From a virus: 43,598 nt of DNA. Shown piece after piece: positions 25,427-32,492 of this stretch (within the stretch, counting starts at the first letter, position 1; each line of letters begins with the position of its first letter). The position numbers and the translations under genes are program-made. Below the pieces are notes generated by a model that was not told the origin of the DNA, ran no database searches, and saw nothing but the letters and a program-made list of their open reading frames with translations. The stretch spans positions 1-43,598 of the IMG/VR virus record IMGVR_UViG_3300009431_000033; one strand, given 5' to 3'.

Positions 25427-26391
25427 TTTGACCTCTCGTGTTCAATTATATCTTTTAGAGTTTGTTCCATTTTGATTTTTGGTCTCCAGCCAGTCTTAGT
25501 CCGGAACTTAGCTGCGCTTCCAACCAAAGTAGGCAAGTCGGATGGGCGCATTCTTTCTGGGTCTTCTTCTATTTTGATTTCTGCCGTTGAGAGGTCAATC
25601 AGCATTTGGAGGATAGATTCCATCGTGTAGGCTCCTCTTGTCCCAGAACAAATATTGTAAACATCTCCGGCTTCGCCTTTTTCAAGCGCTAGCCAGTAAC
25701 CATTAACCATATCTCTCACATCAGTGAAATCTCTTATCGCTTCCAGGTTCCCAACTTTGATTGTTTTTTGTTGTCCCTTTTCAATGGCTACAATCTGCTT
25801 AGCGAATGTTGCGCATACGAAAACCTCTCCCCTCCTGGGTCCGGTGTGATTGAAACCACGCGTTCGCACAACGTGCAATCCGTATGACTTATGATATTGG
25901 TATCCAAGTAAATCCTGGGCTACTTTACTCACCCCATAGGGAGAAAGCGGTAGTAATGGCTCATCTTCAGTGATTGGGTTCGGCAAACAAGCCGCGTGGC
26001 CATATTCTTCAGAAGAGCCGGCAATCTGAATCTTTGGATTGTAATCTGGAATCTTCCTAACTGCTTCGAAAATGTTAATCTGAGAAACCGTGTTATTCCG
26101 CATTGTGTGAGATGGGTTTGTCCAGCTTGCCTTTACGAATGATTGTGCTGCTAGATGGAAAATCAAATCCGGTTTCACTTCCTCAATTACCTCTCTAACT
26201 GCTGCTGGGTCAACTAAGTCTGCTTCGTGGAGTGTTATCTTGTCTCTTAAATGATTGATGTTGACTGTATCGCTTCGCCAACGGTTAGTCCCATGCACTT
26301 CGCAACCTTTCTCTAAACAAAGTTCTGCCATGTGGCTACCCACAAATCCAGTAATCCCAGTAATTAGGACTCTCATTCTTCTGTCTGGCAT
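25423..26391 (-). CDS. gmd: GDP-mannose 4,6-dehydratase-like SDR
   Basis: 322 residues. NAD-binding TGITGFVGSH (11-20), GSSEEYG (125-131) and the catalytic Y152-GVS-K156 are all present, with RGFNHTGPRRGE and RDFTDVRDMVNGYWLAL typical of GDP-mannose dehydratases and related GDP-6-deoxy sugar enzymes. ATG at 26391 overlaps the preceding stop (TGATG); an AT-rich TATA-like stretch at ~26413-26420 also sits 25 bp upstream. An internal ATG at MRVLITG is an alternative start. Confidence 0.8.
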   Translation of the reverse strand: MPDRRMRVLITGITGFVGSHMAELCLEKGCEVHGTNRWRSDTVNINHLRDKITLHEADLVDPAAVREVIEEVKPDLIFHLAAQSFVKASWTNPSHTMRNNTVSQINIFEAVRKIPDYNPKIQIAGSSEEYGHAACLPNPITEDEPLLPLSPYGVSKVAQDLLGYQYHKSYGLHVVRTRGFNHTGPRRGEVFVCATFAKQIVAIEKGQQKTIKVGNLEAIRDFTDVRDMVNGYWLALEKGEAGDVYNICSGTRGAYTMESILQMLIDLSTAEIKIEEDPERMRPSDLPTLVGSAAKFRTKTGWRPKIKMEQTLKDIIEHERSK

Positions 26392-26513
26392 CAGAACACT
26401 GCTCCTATTAATAATTTAAATATCCAAACTGAGAACAAAGTAACATTCGCTGCCCAGAGCAAAATAAAGAACCAAGTAAACAGGTCTTTTATATCAAAAT
26501 CAACTCTCATCAT
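26391..26513 (-). CDS. 40-residue single-pass membrane protein
   Basis: ATG at 26513 (MMRVDFDIKDLFTW) with GGAGGTG a few bases upstream; hydrophobic from about residue 14 to the end (WIFKLLIGAVF). The stop overlaps the dehydratase ATG (TGATG). Function unknown. Confidence 0.6.
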   Translation of the reverse strand: MMRVDFDIKDLFTWFFILLWAANVTLFSVWIFKLLIGAVF

Positions 26514-26658
26514 TCACCTCCTTCAATGTCTCTTGAACTATCCAACTAACAAAGCATTCCATGTGTTTTTTGAAATTTTGGTAAACATTCGGGTATTTTT
26601 CGATGAATCTGTCTCTGATTTTTTCTACGATTAGCTCTTCTGTAGTTTTAGTTTTCAT
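26500..26658 (-). CDS. 52-residue helical protein
   Basis: ATG at 26658 (MKTKTTEELIVEKIRDRFIE) lies inside the chaperonin 3' end in another frame, with AAGGAG just upstream. Charged, predicted helical, one Cys. Overlaps the following membrane protein by 14 bases. Might be a chaperonin partner by proximity; no family recognised. Confidence 0.55.
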   Translation of the reverse strand: MKTKTTEELIVEKIRDRFIEKYPNVYQNFKKHMECFVSWIVQETLKEVNDES

Positions 26659-28069
26659 CTCCTTCTCCTGCTAATATGGCATCTAATTTAAGAATTTGAT
26701 TTGTGACTTGGGTTGCTGAGCTGATTGCATGCAGTTTAACCAAGACGGGCTCGAAAACTCCCTTCTCTCTAGCGTTTGAAATCCCAGAGACCATATCAAC
26801 CCCTTGATTTGAATCACCTTTTGCGTGAAGTGCTTTTAGGTTCGTTAGAGTCTCAATCGCGTCTAGCCCACAGTTTTCGGCTATGATAAGTGGGATGGAT
26901 TCAATCGCATCAGCAAATTTCTCTATGGCTAATTGTTCTTTGCCGCCTAATTGTAATTCTCGTAAATATTTGGCTGTTTGAATCTCAATGGCGCCTGCGC
27001 CGACCACCATATCCAAATTATGTCGAAGTAGTCTGAGTACATCATCCAATGACCTCTCAATCTCATCAAGAACGTGGTCTGTTGGGCCGTGGACAACTAG
27101 AGTCTCATAATCGCCTTTTACGTAAACCGCGCCGGGGTTTGAGTCGGCTCCTTTCATATAAGTGACCTCGGCCTGGCCTATGTGGTTCTCATCAATCAAA
27201 TCAGAACTTGTGATTGCCTTACTGCCTGTAGATAAGCAGATTGTATCAATATCAATTGGTCTAAAGATGGCTACGCCGGCGATTCCGGCCTCGGTCAGAT
27301 ATGCGTCGAATTCTTTGCATGTGTCGGTGTAAAATACCCATTCAACTCCCATTTCCTTCAGCTTATCAACAATCCCTCTTTTGAGTTTGGCATCTGCTTC
27401 TTCTATCTCGACTAGGTCTTTTGCATTGGTCACCTGAAAATTGTCCATCTTCAAATTCACCGGGAAATTCAAAACTGCTACTTTACCGTTTACGTGATTG
27501 GGCATTTGTTCGTCTCTAGTGAACCCTTGGAAGATGTGCCCTTTGAATATCTCGGTTTTGAACGGGTCAGAGCTTTTGATTTTGTAAGTCTTCAATTCGT
27601 CTGGATTTTTGGCGTCTTTTAGAATATCAATAAAGTGCTCTACTAATTCAGGTGTGATTTTCGTCCCAAACGCCGTTCGCATGATTTTCTCTTTGTCTGG
27701 CTCTTCGGATACGCCTTTTAGAAAATTCATAGCATTAGCAAGGGCTATATTATACCCATTAATCACCACCGTAGGATGGATGCCTTTTTTGGTTAGTTCT
27801 TGAGCGTTACTTAATAGATTACCGGCCAATACGACTGAGGTAGTGGTTCCATCGCCTACGGCCTCTTCCTGGGATTTAGCCAACTGCTTAAACAAATCAA
27901 CAATCGGATTGCCGCCCTTTAGATTCCCAACAATAGTGGCTCCGTCGTTTGTTAGTGCGACGATTTGACCTTTTGCTACAATCATCTTATTCATGCCTCT
28001 CGGGCCAAGTGTACTCCGAATCAAATCAGCAAAATTAATCGCCAGCTGGATATGACTGACATCATCCAT
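26648..28069 (-). CDS. Group II chaperonin (thermosome-like)
   Basis: 473 residues, against ~540-550 for cellular thermosome subunits. ATP-site motifs: STLGPRGMNKMIV (19-31), TNDGAT (40-45), GDGTTT (72-77), DEIERSLDDVLRLLRHN (335-351) and VVGAGAIE (355-362). The apical region (~165-310), including the helical protrusion area, is present but short. About 20 N-terminal residues of cellular forms and the Gly/Met-rich tail are missing. Folds proteins in a double ring; here perhaps capsid or fibre. Start overlaps the 62-residue gene. Confidence 0.92.
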   Translation of the reverse strand: MDDVSHIQLAINFADLIRSTLGPRGMNKMIVAKGQIVALTNDGATIVGNLKGGNPIVDLFKQLAKSQEEAVGDGTTTSVVLAGNLLSNAQELTKKGIHPTVVINGYNIALANAMNFLKGVSEEPDKEKIMRTAFGTKITPELVEHFIDILKDAKNPDELKTYKIKSSDPFKTEIFKGHIFQGFTRDEQMPNHVNGKVAVLNFPVNLKMDNFQVTNAKDLVEIEEADAKLKRGIVDKLKEMGVEWVFYTDTCKEFDAYLTEAGIAGVAIFRPIDIDTICLSTGSKAITSSDLIDENHIGQAEVTYMKGADSNPGAVYVKGDYETLVVHGPTDHVLDEIERSLDDVLRLLRHNLDMVVGAGAIEIQTAKYLRELQLGGKEQLAIEKFADAIESIPLIIAENCGLDAIETLTNLKALHAKGDSNQGVDMVSGISNAREKGVFEPVLVKLHAISSATQVTNQILKLDAILAGEGDEN

Positions 28070-28250
28070 AAGTGTCCCTCATCTCTTGATTTAGAACTTT
28101 CAGTCTTTCCATTTGGTCTTCTGGTTTGCCGACTAGCTTGATTTCCCAGTTGTACCCTTTGGTATTCTTGGTCAACTTGATTTTCTCAATACCCGATTCT
28201 GGGTCTACCCAGTCGTTGTACTGTGCTGCGTCATGTTCTTCTGGTTCCAT
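28062..28250 (-). CDS. 62-residue acidic protein upstream of chaperonin
   Basis: MEPEEHDAAQYNDWVDPES, then IKLTKNTKGYNWEIKLVG and a charged helix. The KGYNWEIKL strand pattern is common in small viral proteins of unknown role. Overlaps the chaperonin start by 8 bases. AAGGAG lies too far upstream (~30 bases) to be a normal site. Confidence 0.55.
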   Translation of the reverse strand: MEPEEHDAAQYNDWVDPESGIEKIKLTKNTKGYNWEIKLVGKPEDQMERLKVLNQEMRDTYG

Positions 28251-28292
28251 TGTTCGATTATAATATTCAGCGCCTTGCCGAAATCTCCTTGT

Positions 28293-28541
28293 TTAGCCCT
28301 GGGGTCCGAGTTCATCTTCGCCAGGTCCTTCACTATCTGGATGTTCGATGGGCTGAGGTTTACTAATTTCTTCATATTCAGTGATTACAATTTGTTTTCG
28401 GTGAGGTAGGTACTCCATAATGAAACGAGTCTCCTGATTCCAGTTCATATCATTCACCCACATCTTTGGAATTAACAGCATCGTGCTCGAATCTCCGCTT
28501 CTTTGGAGTTTCTTTTTTTTGACGACCTTTTTAGATAACAT
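28293..28541 (-). CDS. AbrB/SpoVT-like DNA-binding protein
   Basis: 82 residues from ATG at 28541 (MLSKKVVKKKKLQRSG). A TATA box centred 25.5 bp upstream makes this a leaderless start; the GTG at 28562 would lie upstream of transcription. LQRSGDSSTMLLIPKMWVND and the following strand (RKQIVITEYEE) fit the swapped-hairpin AbrB fold. Acidic Pro-rich tail. Probably a transcription regulator. Confidence 0.65.
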   Translation of the reverse strand: MLSKKVVKKKKLQRSGDSSTMLLIPKMWVNDMNWNQETRFIMEYLPHRKQIVITEYEEISKPQPIEHPDSEGPGEDELGPQG

Positions 28542-28562
28542 GATATTTGTATGGCGCTTCAC

Positions 28563-28570
28563 TATTTAAA
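28563..28570 (-). promoter_or_regulatory. TATA box, leaderless promoter of AbrB-like gene
   Basis: TTTAAATA within AAGTTTTAAATAGTGAA, a 17-base block identical at 40855-40871. The centre is 25.5 bp from the ATG at 28541. Confidence 0.65.
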
Positions 28571-28982
28571 ACTTATGTTTTTTTGATTTACTTACTAGCT
28601 CGCTTGAGGATTGGATTTTCTTGCCTAGCCCGTCGACAATTCCGATTCCTAGCTCTTTGCAGACCTTAGCTTCTGGGATTTCATCCGCTTTTCTGTCTCC
28701 ACCTTTTGCGAATAGGTCTGGTTGGATTAACTTGAGGGTTTCGCATTGAGTTCCGTCTTGGTCCACGCTCAACACTACCTCATCAACGTATCTAAGCGAT
28801 TTCATTATCTCCATCCTCTCTTTTTCGGGCATGAACGAGTAGCCCTTTTTGAATCTGCATTGGTGGTCTGAATTTACTATTACTATCAATTTCCCGGATA
28901 TACATAATTTTTTGGCTAACTTGAGTCCCTCTAAATGACCCACGTGTAGTGGGTCGAAATATCCAGAAAAGGCTACCCTCAT
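28566..28982 (-). CDS. Cytidylyltransferase-family nucleotidyltransferase
   Basis: 138 residues. MRVAFSGYFDPLHVGHLEGL holds the HxGH motif (H13, H16), and IQSSSELVSK near the end resembles the xSSTxI nucleotide-binding loop. AKGGDRKADEIPE fits the glycerol-3-phosphate cytidylyl/HldE-type group. Likely activates a phosphorylated sugar or alcohol. A separate homologue lies at 42675. Its stop coincides with the next promoter. Confidence 0.75.
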   Translation of the reverse strand: MRVAFSGYFDPLHVGHLEGLKLAKKLCISGKLIVIVNSDHQCRFKKGYSFMPEKERMEIMKSLRYVDEVVLSVDQDGTQCETLKLIQPDLFAKGGDRKADEIPEAKVCKELGIGIVDGLGKKIQSSSELVSKSKKHKF

Positions 28983-29176
28983 TTCGAGACCTCGTTATTC
29001 CGGCATATAACCCTTCGCCCGTTAGATTTTGTTGAGATTTCCCTTGTTCCACACTGGGTACATTCTGAGGTTGTCCTTCTGGTATAAGCACTTGAGCGGG
29101 TTGTGGCTTGTTTTTTGCCTATCATGTGCCAGGTTTCCTCGCCGCATTTTGCGCAATTTTGTAATTTCTTCTTCAT
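28979..29176 (-). CDS. 65-residue zinc-ribbon protein
   Basis: MKKKLQNCAKCGEETWHMIG and ECTQCGTREIS give two CxxC knuckles, plus a basic C-terminus (RRVICRNNEVSK). ATGA overlap with the cytidylyltransferase. Likely nucleic-acid or protein binding. Confidence 0.7.
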   Translation of the reverse strand: MKKKLQNCAKCGEETWHMIGKKQATTRSSAYTRRTTSECTQCGTREISTKSNGRRVICRNNEVSK

Positions 29177-29352
29177 TCTTCTTCTCCGGATTTTTCTTTA
29201 TTGTCCCAATATTCTTTGTTCGCCAAGGCGATACAATCATCGCAAATATCTAAGGGGTCAAAAAAACAAACAGCAAATGTATAATTGACAAGATTCGGCA
29301 GAACAAACGGAGCTCTGCAGCGGTCGCATAATCTCAGTCCTGGTGATTTCAT
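29173..29352 (-). CDS. 59-residue zinc-finger protein
   Basis: ATG at 29352 (MKSPGLRLCDRCRAPFVLPN) shares ATGA with the previous stop, so it is preferred over the 75-residue ORF from 29400, which would overlap that gene by 52 bases. CDRC and CDDC form a four-Cys site. The C-terminus is acidic (GEEE). Confidence 0.65.
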   Translation of the reverse strand: MKSPGLRLCDRCRAPFVLPNLVNYTFAVCFFDPLDICDDCIALANKEYWDNKEKSGEEE

Positions 29353-29480
29353 CCTATTGATAATCGAAGGGTTTCGGCATGGCCGCAGGTAGTCTTCCAT
29401 AAATATTTACTTACTTCTTTGGTGATTGAATCTACTGCATTAACCATCGGCTCACCGCAAATCGGGCATTGGGGTATCAT
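29349..29480 (-). CDS. 43-residue zinc-ribbon protein
   Basis: ATG at 29480: MIPQCPICGEPMVNAVDS ... TTCGHAETLRLSIG. CPIC plus CGH gives a Cys3His-type site. ATGA overlaps on both sides support it as a real gene. Confidence 0.65.
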   Translation of the reverse strand: MIPQCPICGEPMVNAVDSITKEVSKYLWKTTCGHAETLRLSIG

Positions 29481-29674
29481 CCTATTGGAAAACAACGGGC
29501 CTCTAACTCGATTATGGCGTCACTTAGTTTACTTAGTTTCTGGTCGATTAATCGGATTTCGGTGTCGGGGTCAGAGAAACCTGTTCTGAGCTTGTTTAGT
29601 GCTTGGTTTGGAGTCTTGTGTATCTCCTTCAACCAAACTAGATTCTCATCCGAGATTTTAATTGTCGTGCTCAT
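29477..29674 (-). CDS. Ribbon-helix-helix-like protein
   Basis: 65 residues: TTIKISDENLVWLKEIHKTP followed by NQALNKLR, the strand-helix-helix pattern of RHH proteins (antitoxin-like), then a coiled C-terminus. GGAGGG precedes the ATG. No toxin partner is adjacent. Confidence 0.6.
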   Translation of the reverse strand: MSTTIKISDENLVWLKEIHKTPNQALNKLRTGFSDPDTEIRLIDQKLSKLSDAIIELEARCFPIG

Positions 29675-29837
29675 TATTCCCTCCTATAATCCAATGTCTT
29701 ATGCAGGCCTGCTTTAGTGTGTAATTCCCAGTTCCGTCTGGGATAAATCTTACCATTTTATCTTCTGCGTGTAGAGGCAACCTGCTGCAAAAATCGCAAA
29801 GCCTATTTTTCGAGGCATTAGTGAATTTCGACCTCAT
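29658..29837 (-). CDS. 59-residue Cys-rich protein
   Basis: ATG at 29837: MRSKFTNASKNRLCDFCSRL ... QACIRHWIIGG. CDFC with a downstream C..H suggests zinc. ATGA overlap with the upstream gene; the end overlaps the RHH-like gene by 17 bases. Confidence 0.6.
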   Translation of the reverse strand: MRSKFTNASKNRLCDFCSRLPLHAEDKMVRFIPDGTGNYTLKQACIRHWIIGGNNEHDN

Positions 29838-30097
29838 TTATCCTCCACAAATATTTTCATAGTCCGACCTGAATCCTGAATCGAGACGTCTATTTTGCAA
29901 TCCCACTGAACAAACTTTCGTTCCGAGTTTTGTATAACCTCAAGGCGCGTAATGTCATTAAAGGGTTTTGGTAAGTCTATTTCTCCACCGGGAACACACT
30001 TGCAGAAGTCTCCGATATGAGTTCCGTTTGGGGTGGGCCATTTGCCGCATTTAGGGCATGCGGTTGGGTCCCGTATTATATCGGTCGTATTTTTCAT
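29834..30097 (-). CDS. 87-residue zinc-ribbon protein, first gene of leftward transcript
   Basis: CPKCGKWPTPNGTHIGDFCK gives the zinc site; the rest is beta-rich (KFVQWDCKIDVSIQ). ATG at 30097 is 25.5 bp from a TATA box, thus leaderless. It heads the long leftward gene array. Confidence 0.65.
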   Translation of the reverse strand: MKNTTDIIRDPTACPKCGKWPTPNGTHIGDFCKCVPGGEIDLPKPFNDITRLEVIQNSERKFVQWDCKIDVSIQDSGRTMKIFVEDK

Positions 30098-30118
30098 ATT
30101 ATGTACAGGGGTTACCTC

Positions 30119-30126
30119 TATTTAAA
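30119..30126 (-). promoter_or_regulatory. TATA box of leftward array
   Basis: TTTAAATA in AAAAGTTTAAATAGAGG, centred 25.5 bp from the ATG at 30097 (leaderless). Confidence 0.65.
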
Positions 30127-30177
30127 CTTTTGGGTTACTTATGCTCTATTTTACCTAAATAAGGCCCATATACTTGA

Positions 30178-30190
30178 GGTACTAAGTACT
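30178..30190. promoter_or_regulatory. Operator-like near-palindrome GGTACTaAGTACT
   Basis: Six-plus-one-plus-six inverted repeat with one mismatch; 11 of 13 bases equal the perfect palindrome GGTACTcAGTACC at 37937-37949, which lies beside another promoter. Confidence 0.5.
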
Positions 30191-30243
30191 ACTATTACAA
30201 ATTCCTTTATACCAAAGCCCCCCCTACTAACCTAATAATATTA

Positions 30244-30260
30244 TTTTATCGACGATAAAA
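30244..30260. promoter_or_regulatory. Perfect palindrome TTTTATCGaCGATAAAA
   Basis: Eight-base arms around one base, extended on both sides by TAATA/TAATA with a one-base bulge, in the control region. A regulator site or origin element is likely; the binder is unknown. Confidence 0.55.
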
Positions 30261-30448
30261 GTAATAATTACCTAACATATCCATATCTATCCAACAATAA
30301 TAATAATCATAATACCCATATTGTCTTATTGGGTTTGTGTTCTATGAGGGATAGTGTTGCCTTCGGCGAGTGGGAACATAATAGTATAATATGTTGTAAT
30401 TCGTTAGTAGTTTGTCACTAAAACAGAAAGACACTGCATAACGAAAGG

Positions 30449-30456
30449 TTTATAAG
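30449..30456 (+). promoter_or_regulatory. TATA box of rightward array
   Basis: TTTATAAG preceded by ACGAAAGG (BRE-like), centred ~25 bp before the ATG at 30478 (leaderless). Confidence 0.65.
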
Positions 30457-30477
30457 CATAATTTGGCTAAGGAATGT

Positions 30478-30741
30478 ATGATAATGGAAGAACATTATAA
30501 CACAAAGAGGAAGATACAAGCAATACCACTAAAGGAGCTTAAAAAGATGGGATGTTTGAGGTATGGTATGAGGAGTAGGAGTAGGAGGGTATTGGGTTAT
30601 TGCTTGATGATGAGTAGTTTGGTAATTCCTGATTTGAGTATCGGGATAGTGATGGGTTGTATGGTGCTTGGTTTGAATGTTCGGCTAATCGCCAAAGATA
30701 AAATTAAATGGGGATGGGATAGTGTGAGGTTGCGATGGTAG
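30478..30741 (+). CDS. Membrane protein, first gene of rightward array
   Basis: 87 residues from ATG at 30478 (MIMEEHYNTKRKIQA), set by the TATA distance. Basic N-terminal half (RSRSRR), then hydrophobic from VLGYCLMMSSLVIP to GCMVLGLNV, two helices. Overlaps the next gene by seven bases. Confidence 0.55.
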   Translation: MIMEEHYNTKRKIQAIPLKELKKMGCLRYGMRSRSRRVLGYCLMMSSLVIPDLSIGIVMGCMVLGLNVRLIAKDKIKWGWDSVRLRW

Positions 30742-30881
30742 AGAATGGGGTTAAGTTGGGGTTTCTGTTGTCTGGGTTCTGTATAATGCTTGGGGCTGGG
30801 GTAACTCTGTTAAGTAGGAGTTTTGGCTTTGGGGTGTTCTTTGGTGGGATATTGATAATTATTGCGGGGTTGGGACAATGA
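30735..30881 (+). CDS. 48-residue two-helix membrane protein
   Basis: MVENGVKLGFLLSGFCIMLG, then a Gly/Phe-rich second helix ending IAGLGQ. Coupled by overlaps to both neighbours (ATGA at the 3' end). Confidence 0.55.
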   Translation: MVENGVKLGFLLSGFCIMLGAGVTLLSRSFGFGVFFGGILIIIAGLGQ

Positions 30882-31000
30882 GATTATACGCTTTTCTAAA
30901 TAGCAAAAATAGAGGTGTTTGGGGCGATAATGTCATAACCAACACCCTACCACTCAATAAGAAGGATAAGGAGGTGTTTAATGGAAGAAGAAGAATATAA
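30878..31000 (+). CDS. 40-residue basic protein
   Basis: MRLYAFLNSKNRGVWGDNVI ... NGRRRI. ATGA overlap upstream; its last 20 bases overlap the next gene. No family recognised. Confidence 0.45.
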   Translation: MRLYAFLNSKNRGVWGDNVITNTLPLNKKDKEVFNGRRRI

Positions 31001-31379
31001 GGGCATTCTTAGAGGGTTGTTTAAGAAAGCTGATTATAAAGCGTTTTGTTGCCTTCGGCATGTTTCGAGTAGTGGAATGTTAAGGCGTATCTCGGTTTTT
31101 GTGATTGTGGATAATGAACCTATTTGTTTAGATTGGTATATTGAACAGATTGGCTTATACAAACGACATCATCAAAAGCAGGGTTTAGTAGTTCGTGGAT
31201 GTGGGATGGATATGGGTTTTAGTGTGGTTTATGATTTGAGCCGTGCTTTGTATCCGAAGGGCTTTAAGATTAGGGCGAAGGATACGAACAGAAACGCCAT
31301 CAACGGAGCTAAACCAACAGATAAGGGCTATAACTTTGATACGGATGGAGGTTATAGGTTAAGTAATAGTTGGATTTGA
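30981..31379 (+). CDS. Conserved viral protein of unknown function
   Basis: 132 residues: CCLRHVSSSGMLRRISVFVI, VVRGCGMDMGFSVVYDLSRA and a GGY motif near the end form a pattern I know from uncharacterised proteins of many phages. Cys, His and Gly positions suggest a metal or ligand site. AAGGAGGT precedes the ATG. Function unknown. Confidence 0.65.
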   Translation: MEEEEYKGILRGLFKKADYKAFCCLRHVSSSGMLRRISVFVIVDNEPICLDWYIEQIGLYKRHHQKQGLVVRGCGMDMGFSVVYDLSRALYPKGFKIRAKDTNRNAINGAKPTDKGYNFDTDGGYRLSNSWI

Positions 31380-31380
31380 T

Positions 31381-31403
31381 TTTTTTGCCCCTATGTTGAG
31401 GGG
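31381..31403 (+). terminator. U-run and CCCC/GGGG hairpin
   Basis: After the 132-residue gene: a T-run, then CCCCtatgttgaGGGG (31388-31403). A weak terminator or processing site. Confidence 0.3.
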
Positions 31404-31446
31404 TTGCCTAGCGGCGAGTTGGCGAACTTAGACGCACGTATAGAAA

Positions 31447-31575
31447 ATGGAAAAACAAAAATATTGGTATTTGGACGTTTCGGGTAGACTTAGAAGGTTT
31501 GACACGGAAGAGGAGAGAGATAAAGCCGTTTTGAATTTCCCACACGGAACTTATAAAACTGGAGAAGATAAATGA
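31447..31575 (+). CDS. 42-residue protein
   Basis: MEKQKYWYLDVSGRLRRFDT ... NFPHGTYKTGEDK. Reads like one small strand-rich domain. No family; no strong ribosome-binding site. Confidence 0.45.
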   Translation: MEKQKYWYLDVSGRLRRFDTEEERDKAVLNFPHGTYKTGEDK

Positions 31576-31605
31576 AGCTTAACAAGATAGAAGGAGGTGA
31601 GAAAG

Positions 31606-32040
31606 ATGGATTTTAAAGTTGGTGATAAAGTTAGACGACTTGCAGATGAGATGAGTAGCTGTTGGGAGCGACGGTGTGAGGAAATTGGAGCTAAACCTAA
31701 TGATGTTGCTGTTGTTACGAGTATTGACAGTGATGGTGACTTGGTGATTGAGTTTGACGGCAAGCAAATTGGAGGCGGTGGGGGCTGGCACGCTTGTAAC
31801 TTCGAGATTGCTGTTGTTAGAGGCAGACCGAAGAAGATTAAACCTGATAATTTGGTTAGGTATATGCTTTTTGGAACTGGGTGTTCTAACAAATCAAAGT
31901 TCTTCAAAGAAGAAGCCGAATTGAAGGACTATGCGAAGGGTAAGTCTACTGATAGCGATTGGACGGGCGAGTTGATTGGCTACAAATTAGTGCCTTTGTT
32001 TAAGGTTGAGAAAGCTGTTCGCTTTGTTAAGGTTAAGTAA
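31606..32040 (+). CDS. 144-residue protein with KOW/SH3-like N-terminus
   Basis: ATG at 31606 (MDFKVGDKVRRLADEMSS) follows GGAGGTG; the in-frame GTG at 31597 lies inside that site. DVAVVTSIDSDGDLVIEFDG gives a small barrel like KOW/SH3 domains. The rest has no recognised family. Confidence 0.55.
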   Translation: MDFKVGDKVRRLADEMSSCWERRCEEIGAKPNDVAVVTSIDSDGDLVIEFDGKQIGGGGGWHACNFEIAVVRGRPKKIKPDNLVRYMLFGTGCSNKSKFFKEEAELKDYAKGKSTDSDWTGELIGYKLVPLFKVEKAVRFVKVK

Positions 32041-32089
32041 GTTTGTGCTGTCGCACGAGAAATTATTATACTCTTATTGAGGAGGGTTG

Positions 32090-32155
32090 ATGGTTACCCT
32101 AAAGTTGAGAAAATCAACAAACCATCATCATAATCAAAAATGGAAAATAAAATAA
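32090..32155 (+). CDS. 21-residue leader-like ORF
   Basis: MVTLKLRKSTNHHHNQKWKI, with GAGGAGGG just upstream, overlapping the next start. A possible leader peptide; may be chance. Confidence 0.25.
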   Translation: MVTLKLRKSTNHHHNQKWKIK

Positions 32156-32367
32156 CAAGACAGAAGTTCATAAAGGAACTAATTGGAATATTCAGAGGTG
32201 AAGCTGGGTGTGGTATTCAATACGGAAATTGTCCTTGTAACACTTGCTTTCACCACTTAGACGCAGACTTCCAACATATTTGTTGGTTGATAGTTTTAGG
32301 GTTGAGAGGGGATTATGTTGATATGAGAGAGCAGTTGTTAAGTGACATTAGGGGGGAATTTGTATGA
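32140..32367 (+). CDS. 75-residue Cys/His-rich protein
   Basis: CGIQYGNCPCNTCFHHLDAD and FQHICW supply five Cys and three His in a row of metal-type spacing, then a helix and acidic end. No family recognised. ATGA overlap with the next gene. Confidence 0.5.
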   Translation: MENKITRQKFIKELIGIFRGEAGCGIQYGNCPCNTCFHHLDADFQHICWLIVLGLRGDYVDMREQLLSDIRGEFV

Positions 32368-32492
32368 GTGTTTTTAGATGTGAAGCTTGTGGAACTGAAT
32401 TTGATAGTGATTACGATGAGATTTACAAATTGGACGACTTGGATGTTTGTGAGGAATGTTATTTGGAGGCACAAGATAATGGTAGTTACTGA
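32364..32492 (+). CDS. 42-residue zinc ribbon
   Basis: MSVFRCEACGTEFDSDYDEI ... DVCEECYLEAQ: CxxC + CxxC rubredoxin-like knuckles. Overlaps both neighbours. Confidence 0.6.
   Translation: MSVFRCEACGTEFDSDYDEIYKLDDLDVCEECYLEAQDNGSY

Larger units (their letters stand above)
30098..30477. promoter_or_regulatory. Divergent control region (380 bp without a gene)
   Basis: AT-rich gap between the leftward and rightward arrays. It holds a leftward TATA (30119-30126), a rightward TATA (30449-30456), a second possible rightward TTTATA near 30205, the near-palindrome GGTACTaAGTACT (30178-30190) and TTTTATCGaCGATAAAA (30244-30260). Suitable for a lysis/early-late switch or a replication origin; neither is shown. 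Confidence 0.6.

Noticed and set aside
25044-25475. 143-residue plus ORF
   Set aside because: Opposite the SPASM and membrane genes; no independent support.
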